64,000 bases of DNA from Tidjanibacter sp. (GTDB lineage: Bacteria; Bacteroidota; Bacteroidia; Bacteroidales; Rikenellaceae). Below, piece by piece: positions 61,091 through 64,000 of the stretch (position 1 is the first letter of the stretch; each line of letters starts with the position of its first letter). A program made the position numbers and the translations under genes. Below the pieces are notes generated by a model. It saw only the letters and a list, made by a program, of their open reading frames with translations. It did not search any database and had not been told where the DNA came from. The DNA lies in NCBI GenBank assembly GCA_017396085.1, contig JAFQNC010000035.1:24918-88917 (forward strand), read 5' to 3'.

Positions 61091-62422
61091 ATGAAAAAAC
61101 TACTCTTCTTTGCACTCACTCTGATGGTGGCCGTGGGTTGCTCGGCCGACCGCACACCCGAAAAAAGGCTCTATATGTGGCTCGACTGCGAGGCCAACTT
61201 CGAGCGACTCTCCTCGCCCGATTCCATCGACCTCTACATCGCCCGCATCAAAGAGGTGGGCTTCACGGATGTGGTGGCCGATGTTAAGAGCATTATGGGT
61301 GAGGTGCTCTACAAGAGCGACATCGCACCCTATATGGGCGAGTGGCACGGAGTGGTGCGCTCGGAGGAGTACGATATGCTCGCCCACATCGAGGAGGCCT
61401 GCCGCAAGCACGGACTCGGTTGCTTCGCCTCGCTCAACATCTTCTGCGGAGGACACAACTACATCAAGCGAGGCATCATTTACAACGAGCACCCCGAGTG
61501 GCAGAGCATCGGCTGGTGGCGCAACCAGATGCTCCCCGTGAGCGAGATGCATTGGAACTACAACGGTATGCTCAACCCTGCCAACCCCGAGGTCAGGGAG
61601 TACCAACTCGCCATCTTGGAGGAGTTTGTGCGCAAGTATCCCACCATTGACGGACTCATCTTCGACCGCGTGCGATACGATGACATTTGGGCCGATTTCA
61701 GCGACCTCTCGCGTGAGCAGTTTGAGGCCTATGCAGGAGTGAAGGTGGAGCGTTTCCCGCAGGACATTATGACTTGGAGGGAGTGTGAGGACGGTAAGTG
61801 GCGACACACCCCCGGGCTACACTTCAACAAGTGGGTGGAGTACAGGGCAATGACCATCAAGTCCTTCATTGAGGAGGCCCACAAGCGCATCCACGCCATC
61901 AACCCCAACCTGCTGCTTGGCGACTACACGGGTGCTTGGTACCCAACCTACTACTACGTGGGCGTGAACTGGGCAAGTGCCGATTATGACCCCTCGCAGG
62001 AGTTCGATTGGGCCACACCTGAGTATAAAAACACCGGCTATGCCGACCTGCTCGATGTCTATATGACCGGCCTCTACTACACCCCCGTAACCAAGTGGGA
62101 GGTGGACAACTTCTTCCCCAACATCGGACAGCGTATGGAAGCCGGTATGGATGCCGAGGCAATGAACTATTGGTACTGCGTGGAGGGCGCAGCCGAGTTG
62201 GCCGAGCAAATTACGGGTAAGCCCGTGGTGGGCTCCATCTACGTGGAGCAGTATGAGGGCGATGTTGAGAGGTTTGAAAGGGCCGTAACGCAGGCCATTG
62301 TGAGCAGTGGCGGCGGTATGATGCTCTTCGATATGTGCCACATCTGCTCGCGTGGGTGGTGGGACAACCTCAAAGACGCAATCGACAAAGCACAACAAAC
62401 AAACGTGGAAAGCAACAAATAA
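61091..62422 (+). CDS. GHL10-type glycosidase-like lipoprotein (second copy)
   Basis: A 443-residue lipoprotein (FFALTLMVAVGCS, Cys17) lacking the long linker of its paralogue at 48401. Shared landmarks: LYMWLDCEANFERL, VGFTDVVADVKSIMGEVLY, GLGCFASLNIFCGG, DGLIFDRVRYDDIWADFSDLSREQFE, LLGDYTGAWYPTYYYVGVNWAS. The DRVRYDD acid segment is intact. It is 24 bp after the NAGPA gene and followed 11 bp later by the CE2-like esterase, so these form a compact unit. The substrate is inferred to be a GlcNAc-containing glycan; it has not been shown. Confidence 0.82.
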   Translation: MKKLLFFALTLMVAVGCSADRTPEKRLYMWLDCEANFERLSSPDSIDLYIARIKEVGFTDVVADVKSIMGEVLYKSDIAPYMGEWHGVVRSEEYDMLAHIEEACRKHGLGCFASLNIFCGGHNYIKRGIIYNEHPEWQSIGWWRNQMLPVSEMHWNYNGMLNPANPEVREYQLAILEEFVRKYPTIDGLIFDRVRYDDIWADFSDLSREQFEAYAGVKVERFPQDIMTWRECEDGKWRHTPGLHFNKWVEYRAMTIKSFIEEAHKRIHAINPNLLLGDYTGAWYPTYYYVGVNWASADYDPSQEFDWATPEYKNTGYADLLDVYMTGLYYTPVTKWEVDNFFPNIGQRMEAGMDAEAMNYWYCVEGAAELAEQITGKPVVGSIYVEQYEGDVERFERAVTQAIVSSGGGMMLFDMCHICSRGWWDNLKDAIDKAQQTNVESNK

Positions 62423-62433
62423 GTGGGAGAGAG

Positions 62434-63501
62434 ATGAAAAGAGTATTTACAGCAGTTGTGGCACTGCTTGCGTGGGCGTGTGCCTTTGGTGCAACCTATC
62501 CCGCCAACAGCCCCTTGGTGCGCTGGGTGGGCCGATATGAGGCCGTGGCCGACAAGGGCGATGTACGCTTCGATTGGAGTGGCACCTATGCCGACTTTGT
62601 GTTCACAGGCTCACGCTTGGAGATGAAGGTGAGCGATAGTGGCAAAAACTATTTCAACATCTTCGTGGATGGAGTGCGCTCGGTGGTGAGGACCGAGGGC
62701 GAACAGCAGACCGTGCTCCTCTTTGAGGGCCCCCACGCCACCCATCGCGTGAGGCTCCAACGCCGCACCGAAGGCTTCAACGGACTCACAACACTCCACT
62801 CCTTCACCACCGATGGTACCCTTGTGGCCGACACAGCCCCTCGCCCCACACGACACATTGAGTTCATTGGCGACTCACTCACCGCAGGCTACGGCACCGA
62901 CTCCGCATCGGGCGATGAACCCTACACGGCCGAAACCCAAAACTGCGACTTCGCCTATGGATGTTATGTGGCCCGCTATTTTGGGGCCGACTACAACCTT
63001 GTGGCCCACTCGGGACAGGGTATGGTGCGCAACTATGGCGACCCAAACCCCACCTCGGACTACACGATGATTGACCGCTACGACCAACTCTTTGATGAGG
63101 CCGACAAGGGAGCGCAGAAGTGGACTTTTGGCTCCACCTACACTCCCGACTTGGTGGTCATATTCCTAGGTACCAACGACTTCTCGACCAAACCGTGGCC
63201 CTCTTTTGAGCAGTTCTCCGAGGGCTACAAGGCTCTCATTGCCAAGGTGCGCGGAGCCTATGGCGAGAGTGTGCCCATACTTTGTGTGTCGTCCTACGTC
63301 TTTGAGCCCACCTTCGACTACGTGTGGCGCATCAGCCACTCAGACGAGCCCAACCTGCACTTTGCGTGTGTGCTTCCCGAATCGTTTGCAAGACCTTCGG
63401 AGTTGGGCGCATCGGAACACCCCAATAGGGTGGGGCAGAAGAAGTTTGCGATGCTGCTCATCCCCTACATCTCCACCATTACCGGCTGGAGCGTGGAGTA
63501 A
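62434..63501 (+). CDS. SGNH/CE2-type carbohydrate esterase
   Basis: A 355-residue exported enzyme with signal MKRVFTAVVALLAWACAFGA. The N-terminal beta-sandwich (about 25-130, WVGRYEAVADKGDVRFDWSGTY) and the following SGNH domain with GDSLTAGYG (Ser148), VIFLGTNDFS and the terminal GASEHPN (His329) match CE2 deacetylases of plant or bacterial glycans. These remove O-acetyl groups using a Ser-His dyad, consistent with the absence of a clear Asp before the His. It completes the second PUL unit. The ATG at 62434 replaces a longer open frame whose extra residues overlap the GHL10 gene. Confidence 0.87.
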   Translation: MKRVFTAVVALLAWACAFGATYPANSPLVRWVGRYEAVADKGDVRFDWSGTYADFVFTGSRLEMKVSDSGKNYFNIFVDGVRSVVRTEGEQQTVLLFEGPHATHRVRLQRRTEGFNGLTTLHSFTTDGTLVADTAPRPTRHIEFIGDSLTAGYGTDSASGDEPYTAETQNCDFAYGCYVARYFGADYNLVAHSGQGMVRNYGDPNPTSDYTMIDRYDQLFDEADKGAQKWTFGSTYTPDLVVIFLGTNDFSTKPWPSFEQFSEGYKALIAKVRGAYGESVPILCVSSYVFEPTFDYVWRISHSDEPNLHFACVLPESFARPSELGASEHPNRVGQKKFAMLLIPYISTITGWSVE

Positions 63502-63517
63502 TTTTGGGGTTTGGAGT

Positions 63518-63547
63518 TTTGATATTTCAATTTTATTTCTACCTTTG
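63518..63547 (+). promoter_or_regulatory. tRNA promoter
   Basis: TTTG (63518-63521) and TACCTTTG (63540-63547) with 18 nt between. Transcription would begin just upstream of the tRNA at 63565. Confidence 0.75.
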
Positions 63548-63564
63548 TGGGCTGAAACGCAGTA

Positions 63565-63638
63565 GGGCCCATAGCTCAGTTGGTCAGAGCAGCGGACTCA
63601 TAATCCGAAGGTCGTGGGATCATGCCCCTCTGGGCCCA
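63565..63638 (+). tRNA. tRNA with CAU anticodon (elongator Met or Ile2)
   Basis: A cloverleaf of 74 nt: acceptor GGGCCCA pairs with TGGGCCC, D arm GCTC/GAGC, anticodon loop CTCATAA (63597-63603, anticodon 63599-63601), discriminator A63638 then CA. The T arm is GTGGG-ATCATGC-CCCTC with one mismatch and an unusual loop lacking TTCGA. The anticodon stem also has one mismatch (G-A). CAU with this loop context could be elongator Met or lysidine-modified Ile2; the initiator is excluded because it lacks the three G-C pairs in the anticodon stem. Confidence 0.85.
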
Positions 63639-63643
63639 CAAAG

Positions 63644-63682
63644 AAGCGGTTGCAAGTGACACACACTTGCAACCGCTTTTAT
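63644..63682 (+). terminator. Terminator after the tRNA
   Basis: Perfect 15-bp stem (63644-63658 and 63664-63678) with a 5-nt loop ACACA, followed by TTAT. Confidence 0.9.
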
Positions 63683-63865
63683 TTGATAGGGGGCGGCTAT
63701 GAATAATGGGGCGATAGTGTTTGAGAGTCCCAAGTGGGTTTCCTCTACGATAGTGATAGTGCTTAGGAGTGTAGAGTGCTATAATTGCGGTGGGTATTTA
63801 CGATTGCAAATAAGTTAAGCGATTTTGACTGCTACGGGGAGTGCCACACCAATCGTAAGAAAAGA
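63683..63865. other. No gene recognized; AT-balanced intergenic stretch
   Basis: No open frame of family-like character, hairpin array or known repeat was recognized between the two terminators. A doublet GATAGTGATAGTG is the only short repetition seen. This stretch may be decayed sequence or an unrecognized small RNA. Confidence 0.4.
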
Positions 63866-63867
63866 GC

Positions 63868-63901
63868 CTGTCTAACAAGTTTTTTGTTAGGCAGTTTTTT
63901 T
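63868..63901 (+). terminator. Hairpin with T-run
   Basis: Stem CTGTCTAACA / TGTTAGGCAG (63868-63877 and 63885-63894, one G-T pair) with a T-rich loop, followed by T7. No gene in front of it is recognized, so it may belong to a small RNA or be bidirectional. Confidence 0.7.
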
Positions 63902-63931
63902 AGTTATAATCGTAGTAAATAGTAAATAAGA

Positions 63932-63963
63932 TTTGGAAAATAGCACCAAAAGATATATATTTG
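63932..63963 (+). promoter_or_regulatory. Promoter of a gene beyond the window
   Basis: TTTG at 63932-63935 and TATATTTG at 63956-63963, 20 nt apart, pointing out of the window. The downstream 37 bases contain no ATG. Confidence 0.75.
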
Positions 63964-64000
63964 TGTAAATAAAGAAACGCAGTGATTTTGCGTTGAACTG

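Noticed and set aside
63554..63982. Direct repeat GAAACGCAGT 419 bp apart after two promoters
   Set aside because: Only 10 bp and at similar distances after unrelated promoters; chance cannot be excluded and nothing else matches.
63565..64000. tRNA 3' end as attachment site of an integrated element
   Set aside because: No integrase, no repeated tRNA tail and no mobile genes are seen within the window; the sequence after it ends too soon to judge.

Overview
The window is a chromosomal piece of a GC-rich member of the Bacteroidales. The signs are two SusC/SusD pairs, many lipoproteins with a Cys right after the signal peptide, BACON, DUF4843, DUF5018 and DUF4458-type surface proteins, PorT-like outer-membrane barrels, and promoters of the Bacteroidetes form TTTG-N18..20-TAnnTTTG. 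Base composition, the many peptidases and the gene set suit Alistipes or another Rikenellaceae genus; that assignment is inference. No phage, transposase, rRNA or CRISPR array was found.

Positions 1-19150 are mostly housekeeping. They hold peptidase T (cut by the window edge), an OPT-family oligopeptide transporter, an ACT-domain protein, lepA, a three-gene surface-polysaccharide cluster (hexapeptide acetyltransferase, pyruvyl transferase, GT2), a lipid kinase, PepD, PhoH, two small outer-membrane barrels, der, a BASS-type transporter, a nucleoside phosphorylase and an M20 dipeptidase. Four genes here serve uptake or hydrolysis of peptides.

Positions 34884 down to 19228 (minus strand) look like one nine-gene operon: SusC, SusD, a DUF4843 lipoprotein, a DUF5003-like lipoprotein, a DUF4458/leucine-rich-repeat lipoprotein, a BACON/leucine-rich-repeat lipoprotein, an S8 subtilisin lipoprotein, a DUF1573 protein and a small lipoprotein, then a perfect 21-bp stem terminator. 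It has a protease and repeat-rich binding proteins but no glycosidase, so a RagAB-like protein or peptide acquisition system is the best reading. A divergent esterase faces it.

Positions 36225-63501 hold a polysaccharide-utilization locus centred on amino sugars. A ROK regulator is divergent to a long plus-strand run: DUF4434 protein, MFS sugar porter, AGE epimerase, SusC, SusD, DUF5018 lipoprotein, GHL10-type glycosidase, calcineurin-like phosphoesterase, HGSNAT/DUF5009-like membrane acetyltransferase, NagB/PIG-L fusion and GH20 hexosaminidase. After a terminator a second promoter leads to a BACON/DUF5018-like lipoprotein, an NAGPA phosphodiester glycosidase, a second GHL10 and a CE2-like esterase. 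The likely job is capture and dismantling of a HexNAc glycan that carries acetyl and possibly phosphodiester groups; candidates are peptidoglycan or a teichoic-acid-like or capsular polymer. A CAU tRNA and the promoter of an off-window gene close the sequence.

The least explained structure is a mosaic of short intergenic repeat blocks (9-bp, 7-bp and AATTCAAA-type tandem arrays, three hairpin families, and a composite unit of roughly 120-170 bp) recombined in different orders in at least a dozen intergenic gaps, including gaps inside operons.
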